Shown: positions 1 through 12,021, counted from the stretch's first letter. The stretch is DNA of 64,000 nt from Cyathus striatus (GCA_025738555.1 JAOVFP010000010.1:1240001-1304000), one strand, 5' to 3'. The notes: generated by a model not told the origin, from the letters alone. Numbers and translations are program-made.

Positions 1-1640
1 CCGCTTCCCAACCACTGGTGATGTCGAAGGCACACAAGGCAGACAAGGAGCAACAGACGAGGTAGGGCGGGGGTGTGTGTGGGAGGACAATATACGGTGA
101 AGGGAGAGGGAGAGGGGTGATGAAGACAATGAAGGTTATATCAGGTGGGTAAACGAGAACGAGGATGACGAGGACAAGCTAATGACAGCCACCATTTCAT
201 CCAGTGCCCCCATCCTCCCCTCTGCCTACGACACAACGAAGCCATGCTACCCGGCCGGTGAGGAAGGCGCCCTATCCCCATGTGCCCCATCCCCGCAACG
301 TCACCTAGCGCTTCCGTCCTCCCCTCTGCGCTACAACACGACAACGCCATGCCACGCAGCCAGTGAGGACAGCTTCTGTCCCCACGACGTCACCCAGTGC
401 CCACGCCTCACAGTACCCCTGTCCTCTCCTCTGCGTTGTGACATGACGACGCCATACCACGCAGCCGGTGAGGACAGCTACGTCCCCGCGTGTCTCGTCC
501 CTGCGACGTCACCCAGCGCCCACGTCTCACAGCACCCCCATCCTCACCTCTGCATTGTGACAACAACAATGCCATGGCACCCAGCCAGTGAGGACACCGT
601 CCCCCGTCTCAACTCTCCCAGCGCCCCGTCCTCCCTGGGCGTTGCGACACCCCCACGTGTCTCATCTCATCCAGCGCCCTCGTCCTCCCCTCTGCGTCTC
701 GATACAGCGATGTCATGCCACCCAGCCGACCACAACGCCCGCTCCAATGCCAACACACACTACAAGGACGAGGACAGTGCATGAGGGAGGGATGGATAGC
801 GCATAGCACATAGTGAGGGGGGTTGGATAGTGCATAGTGCATAGTGAGGGGGGGTGTATAGAGCATAGCAAGGGGGGTTGGATAGCACATAGCGCATAGT
901 GAGGGTGTGTGTGTGTATAGCGCATAGCGAGGGTGTGTGTGTATAGAGCATAGCGAGACAACGCATGCCACCATTTCCATCCCCCCCTCTGCATCGCGAT
1001 GATGACGACGACACGATGCCACCCAGCATCCCCGTCCCTCCCCCCGCGTCACAACAACAACAACAATGCCACGCCACTGCCCCAATGCCACCCAGTGTCC
1101 CCGTCCTTCCCTCTGCGTCGCAACGATGACAACAACAATGACATGATGCCACCCAGTTTCCTTCCCTCTGCGTCGCAACGACAACGACAACGCCATGCCA
1201 CCATCTTTGTCCCCCCCTGTGTTGCGAGCATAGCGCATAGCGAGGGGGGAGGGAATGCATAGTGAGGGGGGGGGAACGCATAATGAAGGGGGGAACACAT
1301 AGTGAAGGGGGGGACACATAGTGAGGGGAGCGGAATGCATAGCGAGAGGTGGGGGACGCATAGTGAGGGGGGAAAGGCATAGTGAGGGGAGCGGAACACA
1401 TAGCGAGGGGGGGGCACATAGCGAGCGGGGGATGCATAGCGAGAGGGGGGGACGCATAGTGAGTGGGGGGGACGCATAGTGAGTGGGGGATGGATAACAA
1501 CAGGGACACATAGCGAGAGGGGGGGACACATAGTGAGTGGGGGATGGATAATGACAGGGACGCATAGCAAGGGGGGGGACACATAGTAAGGGCAGGGTGT
1601 ACAGTGAGGGGATGGGAGACTTAATTACTTTAATATTAAT
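1..1640. repeat. GC-rich minisatellite block
   Basis: From about 180 to 780 the plus strand repeats phrases such as GCAGCCAGTGAGGACAGC and ATGCCACGCAGCC in units near 110-120 bp. From 780 to about 1,610 it changes to short G-rich units like GACGCATAGTGAGTGGGG in many slightly different copies. Long open frames exist on both strands only because the repeat is GC-rich and has few stops. Their products are low-complexity (runs of Pro, Ser, His, Tyr) and no domain is visible. The block ends sharply at AT-rich unique DNA. It starts outside the window. Confidence 0.85.
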
Positions 1641-1829
1641 ATACAATGTTTTGTTCTTGCACACCATTATAATACATTTTGTTGATAACTCACTTGGACC
1701 AGTGAAGCATGTTGTGTACTATTAACACATTTGCACAAGTGATCTGTGCCCATCTTATTCTGTTAACATATTTGTGCAAGTAATGCATGTTGTATAAACT
1801 TACCTCCACAAATACTTTTTTTTTTGTAG

Positions 1830-2080
1830 GAAATGACATATATTTCATGTGTATTTTATGTGTATTTTATGTGAATTTCATGTGAATTTCATATTTAAAT
1901 TTCACTTAGTTTTCACCTAAACTTCACTTGGATTTCACCAAATTTTTGTGATTTTGGAACATTCTAGACAAAGGTGAAATTCATGTGGACTTCACATGTA
2001 TTCACGTGAATTTCATGTGAAAATGTTACTTCAATGTGAATTTCATGTGAATTTCACCCCTTCACGTGAAGTTTAGGTGA
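1830..2080. repeat. AT-rich imperfect repeat of GTGAATTTCATGTGAA
   Basis: This stretch repeats variants of GTGAATTTCATGTGAA and its complement TTCACATGAAATTCAC, so it is rich in short palindromes (TTCACGTGAA, TTCATGTGAA). It could be the terminal region of a transposon or a simple-sequence tract. No gene is seen between 1,640 and 2,100. Confidence 0.6.
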
Positions 2081-2104
2081 AAGGGTGGGGGAGGGATAAG
2101 TACT

Positions 2105-3550
2105 GACTTTGTGTGGTCATTTCAAGCACTCACCTCGTAAACTAGGTTAGCTATTTTAGTTCATAATACGTTTATGATAAGCTAAAAACTAACACAATCA
2201 GACTACACATTCTGGCGCTATTAGCAATACATGTACCTGGTCCTATATCTCTCCCTCACAGCCACCTTCTGAACACAATTCGACTTTTCATCATCATTTC
2301 GAGTTCTCTCCCCTCGTAAACATGGGTACATATTACCCATCCAGATACGTTCGTGCTGCACAAACACCTATCACGATCGGACTCTTCGTCGCTGAGCAAT
2401 TAGCATTATCACAGGCACCTCTGTCTCCAGCCTGCCTCCTCATGTACTTTGACTCGTGTTATCAATTCAAACCCTCACCTCTCATAAACCAGGTTATTTA
2501 TTGTCGTTAGTTATATGTTTAAGATACACTAACAACTACCGCAATTAAACCACGCGTTCTGGCGCTATTAGCAATACATGTACCTAGTCCTATATCTCTC
2601 CTTCGCAGCCACCATCTGAACACAATTCAGTTTGTCATCATCATTTCGAGTTCTTTCCCCTCGTAAACATGGGTATGTATTACCCATCAAAACACGTTCG
2701 TGCTGCCCAAACACTCATCGCGATCGGACTCTTCATCGCTGAGCAATTAGCATTATCACCGGCACCTCCTTCTCCAGCCTGCCTCCCCATGCACTTCGAC
2801 TCTTGTGATCAATTCAAGCCCTCACCTCTCATAAACCAGGTTATTTTTTGTCATTTGTACTGTGTTCATTATATGCTAACAACTATCACAATCAGACCAC
2901 GTGTTCTGGAGCTATTAGCAATATATGTACCTGGTCCTATATATTTCCTGCACAGCCACCTTCTGAACAAAATTCGATTTTTCATAGTCATTTCAAACTA
3001 TCTCCCCTCATAAACATGGGTACGTATTACCCATCCAGATACGTTTGTGCTGCACAAACACCCATCGCAATCGGACTCTTTGTCGCTGTGCAATCAGCAT
3101 TATCACCAGCATCTCCTTCCAGGTACCTCTTAGCACACTTCGACTCTGTGTGGTTGTTTCAAGCCCTCTTCTCTCGCAAACTATGTTAGCTATCATAGTT
3201 TGTAATACATTTGTGACGAGATAACAACTGCTACACTCTGACAAGCATTCTGGTGCTATATGCAATATACCTAGATCTCTCCTTCACAGCCACCTACGAA
3301 CACAATTTGACCTTTCATAGCCATTTCAAACCCTCTCCCCTCGCAAACATGGGTACGTATTACCCATCCTCATACATTCATGCTGCATGAACACCCACCA
3401 CAGTAAGACTCATTGTTGCTGCATAACTAGCATTGTCACTAGCATCTCCTTCTCCAGGGCACCTCCTAGCACACCTCAACTCTGTGTGATTGTTTAATGC
3501 CCTCTCCCCTCATAAACTATGTTATTTATTATCGTTTGTAATACGTTCAA
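2105..3550. repeat. ~346-bp tandem repeat, about four copies
   Basis: A unit recognisable by CGTAAACATGGGTA starts at about 2,316, 2,663, 3,009 and 3,344 (spacing 347, 346, 335 bp), with a partial copy before the first and the last unit truncated near 3,550. Each of the first three units contains a short plus-strand open frame starting at ATGGGTA (2,322, 2,669, 3,015). The encoded peptides are related, for example AAQTPIAIGLFVA in the third. Whether the peptide is real is unclear: the frames end differently and the fourth unit has stops. Unit length is near two nucleosomes, which is common for fungal satellites. Confidence 0.8.
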
Positions 3551-3559
3551 TATCGATGG

Positions 3560-3984
3560 ACTACTGATTCCTCCCACTCAACATGCCAGCTGTGTTGTCC
3601 CTCTTCAGTGTCAAATTGGAACTTCCCTCAACTGCACGGATGACCGATACAACTGCATCTGTCTCGAACCATAGTTCCTCAAAGCATGTTATTGCTTCCT
3701 CGACGAATTCCATTTTGCTTTTGACAAGAGCTGCAGCATGGCATTGGGAGTGTGGATATGAGCTGTGAGTAGCAAGGAGGTTGTGGGGGGTGGGGTTTGG
3801 TAGGGTGCTCACGAGAGTGCACTACTGGCTCGTTCAAACTATGAAAAGGATATCTTAACCTGAGATTGTCTTTTGTGTTAGGAAGGCTTGTTGTTCACAG
3901 GCGTGGTGGAGGAAAGAAGATATTTTGAAGAGTGGGATGGCGGTCTCGATCCTGTATTGGGCTGCGAGGAATGAATATCACTGG
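3560..3984. other. No recognisable gene; weak minus-strand open frame
   Basis: A minus-strand open frame at 3,561-3,812 has a coding-like stretch (EFVEEAITCFEELW) but no recognised family, no clear partner exon and no repeat signature. Immediately downstream the plus strand turns into a decayed SYF1 copy. I would not call a gene here. Confidence 0.3.
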
Positions 3985-4730
3985 TTGCTACCTTTGAGCA
4001 TGTCCTTATGTGGCTTCCTAAAGTATGTAACCTTTTAAACACTCCTCTCTTATTTGTTCATGTTCTGCATAGCTCCCCTGACTGTAGTTGATCTATCTAT
4101 CTATATTTTCCATCCCAAATGTCCTTCTGTCCTCTCATTTACACATGCATGGTGTACCTTCAAACATGCTCTAAGGATGCTTCCTCCTTCATTGCATGCT
4201 CATATATGGATATGGTATTTGCTTTGGGCTGAACAGAAAGGGAATGTGACAACCATTGCAATCTATAGATGCTATCTTTCCATTGACCCAAGCTTCCATT
4301 GACCCAAGCCTAACTGACCGGCTTTACTCAATTCTCCTCTCTTCCTCAAAGTCCCTCCCTGTTCATTAAGAGCTGCAAAGTATCTTCTCTTTCTTGGAGA
4401 TTGGATAGCAGATGGAAAGCCAGCTCCTGCCTATGATGAAGATAATGATCTGTTGAGTCAATGCAAGTTAAATATCGAACAGATCATTAAAAAGAATGGG
4501 CTTACAGTATACAAGGATCTAGCTAGTCACCCTTGGACTGGGTTGGCAATGTACTTATTGGATCAAGTGAGCTGAGTTTGATCAGACTAAGGATACATCT
4601 GAGCAAGGTTGTAAATGTCATGACTATCAGAGACTTCACTCAAATTTTCGATGCATATGCTGAGTTTGGAGAATCACTGGTCAGCGCCCTAATGGAGAGC
4701 CTTGAAGAGGAGAAGGAAGATCCGGTGTGA
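3985..4730 (+). pseudogene. SYF1: Decayed fragment of pre-mRNA-splicing factor SYF1
   Basis: Translated pieces match the middle of SYF1 (XAB2 in animals), the HAT-repeat scaffold of the Prp19-associated spliceosome complex. In order they are: FEHVLMWLPK (about 3,990-4,022) followed by a GTATGT donor; HALRMLPPSLHAHIW and WYLLWAEQ (4,160-4,235); YLSIDPS (4,272); RAAKYLLFLGDW (4,369-4,408); AYDEDNDLLSQ and NGLTVYKDLASHPWTGLAMY (4,430-4,555); and TIRDFTQIFDAYAEFGESL (4,622-4,680). The order and spacing follow the family, but the frame shifts several times and stops fall between blocks (for example after WTGLAMYLLDQVS). The piece is only a central segment of a protein normally over 800 residues. 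It is a non-functional copy; a working gene must lie elsewhere. The family match is from memory, not from a search. Confidence 0.82.
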
Positions 4731-4734
4731 CGCC

Positions 4735-6175
4735 ACCTGTGCATTTAGGCATAAAATTGCACATTTCTACCATTTACAGTCTTAAATCTGTACACATTAA
4801 TGAACCCCAGATAATAAATAAAGATCTATGGACTGCTACAAAATAGCAAGCCTTGTACTTATTGGCCTTTTATTTGGGTTAATATTCAACAGTTCATATC
4901 ATAAAATATAGTACAAGTGCTTCTATGTCCAACCTACCATTAGCCTGGTGTGTAGGAAAAGATATTAAATATTGAAGGGAGCGCTTTTCTGCCAGTCACA
5001 TGACTTGTATATGTTTTAATTTCACTTTGATACCGCTAAGTTGTTTGTTTGGCATCAGGATTGAAGTCTAACAAATAGTCAATGACATAAATATGAATTA
5101 AAGAATATTTCAAAGTGATGTAGAATAGTCAATTCATCATCAATCAGGATGATTTTGGTCTTGATCGGAAGCTAGAATTTAGTACATTCTATTCTAGTAT
5201 GATAGGGAATGGTCTCACCGAAGCACAGGCCTGGATAAGAACAAAACATTAGATCAAAGATGACAATTTTATGATGATCTACCCAAAATGATCAATGATG
5301 AGACACTGTAGCATCTGAAAACCATGGGAATTGAACATTCTAGAGGATTCTAATGCCTCGGAGTGACTCATAGTCAAATGATAGCTAAATAAAGACACAA
5401 ATAAGGACAGGGGATGTGTTTCAGGTAGATATATGTAGTATACAATGTCTGGGAAAATCATAATAATAGTTCTGGGCTTTGTATATTTAAGTAGGTACTA
5501 TAGAGGGTAGAAAGGCAAGCAGATTCGCACCTTTCTTGCCCAGGTACAATAGGTATTGGGTAGTGGTTTAGGTCTTATTTGTTTCAAAGAATATATTGTT
5601 TTGGTTCGCATTTTGGGTATCTTTTGGAAAGAATTGAAGTTCTGAGACTCCAGAGAGGGCCTAGGACTTAGTTATTTCAATAAAGTGGTTTCATAAGAGT
5701 AAAGGGTTGCTCTTGTTTCGGTTTTCTAAGAAGTTGTACTAGCAAAGGGTTGTTAAGACACTTCTACAAAGTTTAAAGTAGTACAAAGGTGTATTACTTG
5801 AATTCTACAATAAAATTCTATTGCATTTCGATTCAAAGGCTTTTCAAACGATTTAAACTTGCATAAGACAATAAGAAGGAACACCCACCTTTCCCACAAC
5901 TTGCACTTAAAGAGTCTTGTGAATTTTATAGTGAAATAAGTTGCAGACATAGAGCCAATTTCACTACTAGAACACAAGTACCCCTTTTCACCGGATCTAA
6001 TGCGGAGACAGAAGCTGAGTTAGGCACATGAATTGATTTCATTTACGTGCATATCACAACCACTATGAAGTTTCAGTTAAAGAGTTAGAGGAACTTAGGG
6101 ACCATAGACTCCCCAATGATGTTCAAGAGTGGGAGAAGAGAATGAAAAGGCTATGGTGCTTGAAATGGGTTTTGG
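4735..6175. other. Intergenic, nothing recognised
   Basis: About 1.4 kb of AT-rich unique-looking DNA. Open frames are short (at most 74 codons) with no domain signature, and I found no tandem or inverted repeat of note. A piece of an old mobile element cannot be excluded. Confidence 0.4.
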
Positions 6176-6178
6176 ATC

Positions 6179-6510
6179 CTTCATCTTGTATTTCGTCTTC
6201 ATGGTGATATGCAAATCTTTGTGAAGCCATTTAATGGACAATTAAATTTGAGGTGGAGTCTCACCTCTTCAATACAATCGATACCATCATGCCATGATCC
6301 AGAAGTCATTCCTCTTGACCGGCAGTGTCTTATTATTACCAAAATGTAGCTTGAGGTCAATCATTCTCTGTCTGACTACAACATTCAGAAGGGGTCTGCA
6401 CCTCATTGATGCATCGTGTTCTTCATCTTCAAGGTAGAATGCAAATATTTGTGACAGCACTTACAGGGAAGACAATCACTCTAGATGTGAAGTCGTCTGA
6501 CACAATCGAT
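6179..6510 (+). pseudogene. Decayed polyubiquitin fragment, cut off by flanking DNA
   Basis: The plus strand reads HLVFRLHGD directly joined to MQIFVKPFNGQ at 6,209, the head-to-tail junction of a polyubiquitin gene. The unit runs 6,209-6,438 (230 bp; an intact ubiquitin unit is 228 bp) and contains the recognisable blocks VIPLDRQCLI and SLSDYNIQKGS, with stops and a frame change. A third unit begins at 6,439 with MQIFVTALTGKTITLDV and is recognisable up to SSDTID at 6,510. After that the sequence is unrelated. The abrupt end 24 codons into a unit suggests that the element carrying the downstream Tnp2 gene, or another repeat, inserted here. The copy is clearly not functional. Confidence 0.85.
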
Positions 6511-8548
6511 TACAGGGATTCTGTCCAATCAGCAGCATTTTATTTTTGTGTAGAAGAAGCTGGAGGACTCCTTGAGGACAGGCAGAGGCGAAATGTCCAC
6601 CCCACGCTAATTAGAGATGTTTCTCCTTTCTCACAAGGAGTAATATTGAGACAGAGATCTGTTTTACCTCATGTACTGTGTACTTCAGCACTGTTATAAG
6701 AGTAATAGTAGTGAGCTGTATATTGTATCTCAGTTCGTAATCATGGATCTGTTATTATGCTACTGCTCAACATGCATATCTTGCTATCCAAATGGAAAAA
6801 AAATTGTCCACAGAACAGTTCTCAAGCATATCCGAGTGGATAAGGAGAAACTCCACAATAGGTTGCAACTACTTTCAGTGGACTGCCACTCTCTTGATGA
6901 ACTTGCAAAGCATTATGAAGGCTGTATTAAAAGAACTCAAAATAGTCTGAATTGCTCAAATTCAACTGAGTTAGATACTATGGAATTGCAGACTCCTATG
7001 GGTAAGTAATATGGTTCATGTGTTATAAATATTCAGCTTTTGTTTGGTGCACAGATATTGATATTGATCCATCTCAACATGGTGATATTCCTGCACAGTT
7101 GCAACAAATGGATACATCGTTTTCAGGTGTTGGTGAATATGAACAAACTGTTGCTGACATCAATAACAAAGACAAGGAAATTGAAGCTATAAACACACTA
7201 TTTCTACAGGGCAATCTGGGTACAGAAACAGAGGAGATTATAAGCTGGCCATCAGATGAAGACTCAAACTCAGAGTCAGAAAATATTGATAATGAACTTT
7301 TTGGAGGACTCTCTTCTGAGAATCTAATAAATAATGGTGGAAACAATGGTGATTCAGCAAATATTCCATGCAATCTAGTTCCTCAGGCTGTCAAAAATTT
7401 ATATGATGAATTATTAAATAACTACCAATGTTCTTCCCCCCCTCTGGATAGTCTGTCAACACGGCCTCTAAGTGACATTGAAAAACTTAGTTTGCAGCAT
7501 TATTTTGCTTGGAGTAGATCAAATGGAACTGTGAAAGCCTATAAACTCCATGCAGCTGTTCTTCAGTATGCAACTCAGAAAGAGATATATTCATTGTATC
7601 GAGTGCGCAACCTTGCAAAAGATTTGACTTCCTTCTATGCAACAAAAAAAGATATGTGCCCCCAAAGTTGCATTGCATATACTGGCCCATACAAAGATCT
7701 AAAATCATGTCCATACATACATAAGAAACATGGTAAATGCAATGAATCACGTTTTAGGACTTCTCCATCTGGAAAACAAATACCAAGAGCACAGGTTTCA
7801 ATACTTCCAGTGAAAGAAACAATATGGGCTATGTTTAGTAACAAGGAGACTGCAGAGGCCCTGAGATATCAAGATACATGTCTAAAGCAAGCATTGCATC
7901 TAGTTGGGTCTGCATTGTATTCAGACTATGCAAACTCTGGTATACATAAAATACAGTATAACCAGATGAATTTATTTCAAGACTCAAGAGACATTGCTTT
8001 GGCATTGTCAACAGATGGTGCTCAATTAACAATGAAAAAGCAATCCAATACATGGGTATTAATATTAATTATACTGAATCTGCCTCCAAATCTCCATTAT
8101 AAATCAAGCAACATTATTATAAATCTAGCTATTCCAGGTCCAAATTCCCCTGGAGATGTTGAATCATTTTTGTGGCCATTGTTTGAAGAGATGGCAGAGG
8201 GTAGTGAAGGAATATGGATGCAAGATGCATTGGATGAATCATCATATTTCTTAAACAGAATGTATATCACAATGCTACTTGGAGATATGCTTGGTTCAGC
8301 AAAGGTCAATGGTATGGCTGGCCATTCAGCTATTTATGGAGACAGGTTTTCTATGGTTCAAGGGGCAAGGAGTAGTACATCATCTAAAGCACAATACTAT
8401 CCAACTGCTCCACCAGAAAATGATACATACAATCCTACTCGTCCTGAAACCATTGATCTCAAGAATATTCCAATGCGGACACATAGTCAATATTGGGAGA
8501 TCATTGAAAAGCTATCTAATACAAATCTATCAAAAGCTCAAAGGGCAG

Positions 8549-10117
8549 GAGCTCTTTACACTTAGCCATGTGTTCTGTATGGATCTGCGCGGAATCCGTA
8601 TGGAATTTTCGGAGTCCATGTGGAATCTGCACAGATTTTTTTCATTTTGGCAGAGGTTTTTTTGGGTCTGTACAGATTCCACACAGATTCCGAAAATTCC
8701 GTACGGATTATGCAGAATTCCTCGGAATTCCGCATTACAGACCTGAAAATTCTGTACAGAATTTTATTATACTTATTTCCTTGCATGTGACACTCTGCAT
8801 TAAGCATGACACTAGGTGTTGAGTGTGACACTATACATTAAATGTGACACTATAAATGTGACACTAGGTGTTGAGTGTGATACTATACATTAAATGTGAC
8901 ACTATAAATGTGACACTAGGTGTTGAGTGTGATACTATACATTAAATGTGACACTATAAATGTGACACTAGGTGTTGAGTGTGACACTATACATTAAATG
9001 TGACACTATAAATGTGACACTAGGTGTTGAGTGTGATACTATACATTAAATGTGACACTATAAGCGTGACACTAGGTGTTGAGTGTGACACTATACATTA
9101 AATGTGACACTATAAGCGTGACACTAGGTGTTGAGTGTGACACTATATGTTAAATGTGACACTATAAGCGTGACACTAGGTGTTGAGTGTGATACTAGGT
9201 GTTGAGTGTGACACTAGGTGTTGAGTGTGACACTATATGTTAAATGTGACACTATAAGCGTGACACTAGGTGTTGAGTGTGACTAAGCGTGATACTAAGC
9301 GTTGAGTGTGACACTAAGTGTTGAGTGTGACACTAGGTGTTGAGTGTAACTAAGCATGACACTAAGTGTTGAGTGTCACACTATACATTAAACATGACAC
9401 TATGCATTAAGTGTGACACTAGGTATTGAGTGTGACTAAGCGTGACACTAAGTGTTGAGTGTGACACTAAGCGTTGAGTGTGACACTAAGCATTGAGTGT
9501 GACACTAAGTGTTGAGTGTGACACTAAGTGTTGAGTGTGACACTAAGTGTTGAGTGTGACACTAAGTGTTGAGTGTGACACTAAACATTGAGTGTGACAC
9601 TATACATTAAACATGACACTATGCATTAAGTGTGACACTATACATTAAACATAACACTATACATTAAGCATGACACTAAGTATTGAGTGTGACACTATGC
9701 ATTAAGCATAACACTAAGTGATGAGTGTGACACTCTGCATTAAGCGTGACACTAAGTGTTGAGTGTGACACTATACATTAAGCATAACACTATGCATTAA
9801 GTGTGATACTATGCATTGAGAATGATACTATATATTGAGTGTATCATGGATTTTGTATAGTGTGACACTTTTCACCTAGGGTTACACTTGACATGTGTGA
9901 CAAGGCAGCAATGCATAAATCCACACAGAATCCATATAGAATAATCACCTCTAATAATAATAATAGCTACTATATAAATTCTGTATGGTATCTATACAGG
10001 TCTGTACGGGTCTGTACGGATCCGCACGGAATCCACACGGATCTGTACGGAATTTTCGGATTCCGTGCGGATTCCGTATGGATCCATACAGACCTCTTGG
10101 GGGAGTGTAAATTACTG
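8549..10117. mobile_element. Non-autonomous hAT-type element with 8-bp target duplication
   Basis: The element interrupts the Tnp2 gene and is flanked by the direct repeat AAGGGCAG (8,541-8,548 and 10,118-10,125). The ends are GAGCTCTTTACACT on the left and, as reverse complement of the right end, CAGTAATTTACACT. They share TTTACACT and a roughly CAG start, as expected for hAT ends. Inside each end lie many copies of palindromic TCCGTACGGA-like motifs (8,580-8,760 and 9,990-10,100). The middle is a satellite. No transposase is encoded. Related fragments lie at 43,252-43,530, 43,799-44,035 and 51,775-52,014. Superfamily assignment is inferred from duplication length and end bases. Confidence 0.82.
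8785..9880. repeat. 19-bp satellite built on TGTGACACTA
   Basis: More than fifty near-copies of units such as GTGACACTAAGTGTTGAGT and GTGACACTATACATTAAAT (19 bp each) fill the interior of the element at 8,549-10,117. On the left side a higher-order unit of about 52 bp (19+19+14) is visible. The same satellite in inverse orientation appears at about 43,430-43,530 in a related element, so it belongs to the element and not to the insertion site. Confidence 0.88.
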
Positions 10118-11572
10118 AAGGGCAGCTATTGTTAAGTCCACAGGTGTCTCAAAATTACCACTATGTGCTACAAGTAAAGCCTTCCTACATCCAAGTGCAT
10201 CTCCTATTGATCCATTCCATCTGTACTATGAAAATATTATGACATTTATATGGGATTTATGGGTTACTATTAGTAGCCCATTGGAAAAAGTACATCTCTC
10301 AGAAAGCAAGGCACGCAAATTTGGAGAATACATACTAAATGCAAACCAGACACTTCCTCCAGCATTTTGTGGAGCAATACAAGATCCTTATTTGAAAAGA
10401 CAAAGCCAATATAAAATATATGAATGGATGGCATTGCTTCATTGGTATACTATTCCAATTGCAATTGAACTTGAGTTTAATCCATCCATGCTTGCAAACT
10501 TTGCAAAGTTTGTATATATTGTGGAGTATACTATGACAATACAAGCCAGAACAGACACCAATTTAAATGATCTTCATACAATTATTGAAGAGTTCCTTAT
10601 AGACTTTCAGAAGCTCTATATTGGAGATGATCCTGCAAAAATTAATCATGCAAGATTGTGCATTTTCCAGTTAATTCATGTCCCTCAACATATCTGTTGG
10701 AATGGATCAATCCGTTTGGGCTCTCAAGCTACAATGGAGCGCACACTTGGCAATTTAGGTCATAAAATCCGCTCTCGGAAAGCACCATTTACAAATCTTG
10801 CAAATATCATATATGAAATTGAGCTACAGCGCATTTTGGCACTGCTTTATCCAGAAGTTGATCTGGATAACTTATCAAAAAGCACTACTAATACCACAAC
10901 ATCAGTTGTCTGCAAAAGGTATCTCACACAAAGGCTTTCTATAACTAGTTGGGAGTTAAAATCTGGGGATACTACGAGAAAGCAAATATTACTGATGACT
11001 GATTGGTATCTCAAAAACAACATGTCAGAAGATAAGGATAATGTTGAAAATTTAGTGCGCTGGGGTTGCCTACATTTGCCTAATGGACAAACTTTGCGAA
11101 GTCTTGCAAGTGAATCAAGAGGAAATCCACCTTCAAGATGTAGTAGATGGTTTGAGGTAAGGCAATGAATAAGTATTGTAGAATTAGTAGAATTCTCTGA
11201 TAATGTTCACAGGCATCTGTTACACAAGAGAACGGCTCCAATATTTCGAATTTTGGAGAAGCACTTGCTTTTTACGAAGTCAAATTAAAAACATCTACTG
11301 ATCCTATTAATTCTGAAGGATTTGTAATGTATAGGCCAATCGAATCTGTGAAGAAAGTGCTGCAAGTTGCACTTCAAGGGAAATGGAGCGAATCAGATTG
11401 TGTTAGAGTTGTGGACATACACTGCATTCAGACAATTGTTGGAATTTAGGAAAGCCCGGAAACAGATTCTGTGTACATTCTCAGAAAGCATCCGACACTA
11501 GAGGTACTTACTGCTGAAGAAAGGGGAATTAGTGATGAGTACGATGATGGAGGTAATGATGAGTATGAATAA

Positions 11573-12015
11573 GGAGTCTTACGCACATCTAACATTTCAG
11601 GTACTTGAGTTATAGCACACAAATAGCACATTCATGCAGTTTGAAAAGTTATAATATATACATGACTGTTGTACTATTTACATGAGTTATACATGTCCTA
11701 CACATGCGCAACAATTATCAATTTCAAATAGGCAGCAAGAAAAATTGGACACATGACTTGAAGCACTTTTTGCATGATCTCGCATGACCAGTTCATGCTT
11801 GACATGACATTTCTTTTTTACTGAGTGTGACAAGTGACTGAACAGTTGGTCGTAATGGTACAGTAGCATAACCTCTAGTCGACAGTCTTACATTCGTCGT
11901 CGAATCTCCAACTCATCTGGAATGACTCCCTTGTAAAGCTCATCTATTACTATACATTCTACGTAGGTAATATGAACATGTGATGTAAAAGGAAATACAG
12001 CAACCGCTAGATAAC
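11573..12015. other. Spacer and left edge of the 6-kb duplicated unit
   Basis: No gene. From about 11,870 the sequence (CCTCTAGTCGACAGTC.., CTACGTAGGTAATATGAAC) recurs at 18,058 and 23,730, and GAACATGTGATGTAAA at 11,970 recurs at 19,097, so this is the left edge of the tandemly duplicated unit. GGTCGTAATGGTACAGTA at about 11,850-11,867 resembles the end of the mariner-like remnant near 19,270. Confidence 0.6.
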
Positions 12016-12021
12016 AAGAGC

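Larger units (their letters stand above)
6743..11572 (+). pseudogene. Tnp2-type (CACTA-like) transposase gene, split by an insertion
   Basis: Exon 1 (6,743-7,001) starts with a Cys-rich finger (LLCYCSTCISCYPNGKK). Intron 7,002-7,054 has GTAAGT..CAG ends. Exon 2 runs from 7,055 and carries the acidic N-terminal region, then the transposase core with ALALSTDGAQ (likely a catalytic Asp), PPNLHYKSSN, PGDVESFLWPLFEEM and RPETIDLKNIPMRTH, all typical of fungal Tnp2-family transposases. At 8,548 the frame is broken by the 8,549-10,117 element. It resumes at 10,126 in the same frame with LPLCATSKAF and SPIDPFHLYYENIM, features of the same family. A donor at 11,157 and an acceptor at 11,212 lead to the last exon (11,213-11,572). 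A single in-frame TAG at 11,447 precedes a well-formed acidic end, so at least two lesions exist. Apart from these the coding frame is intact, so inactivation looks recent. Terminal repeats were not identified. Confidence 0.82.

Noticed and set aside
141..1667. Several overlapping open frames of up to 352 codons
   Set aside because: They lie in a GC-rich minisatellite, overlap on both strands, and encode low-complexity repeats without domains.
7074..8309. Minus-strand open frames of 69-99 codons
   Set aside because: Antisense shadows of the Tnp2 transposase coding sequence.
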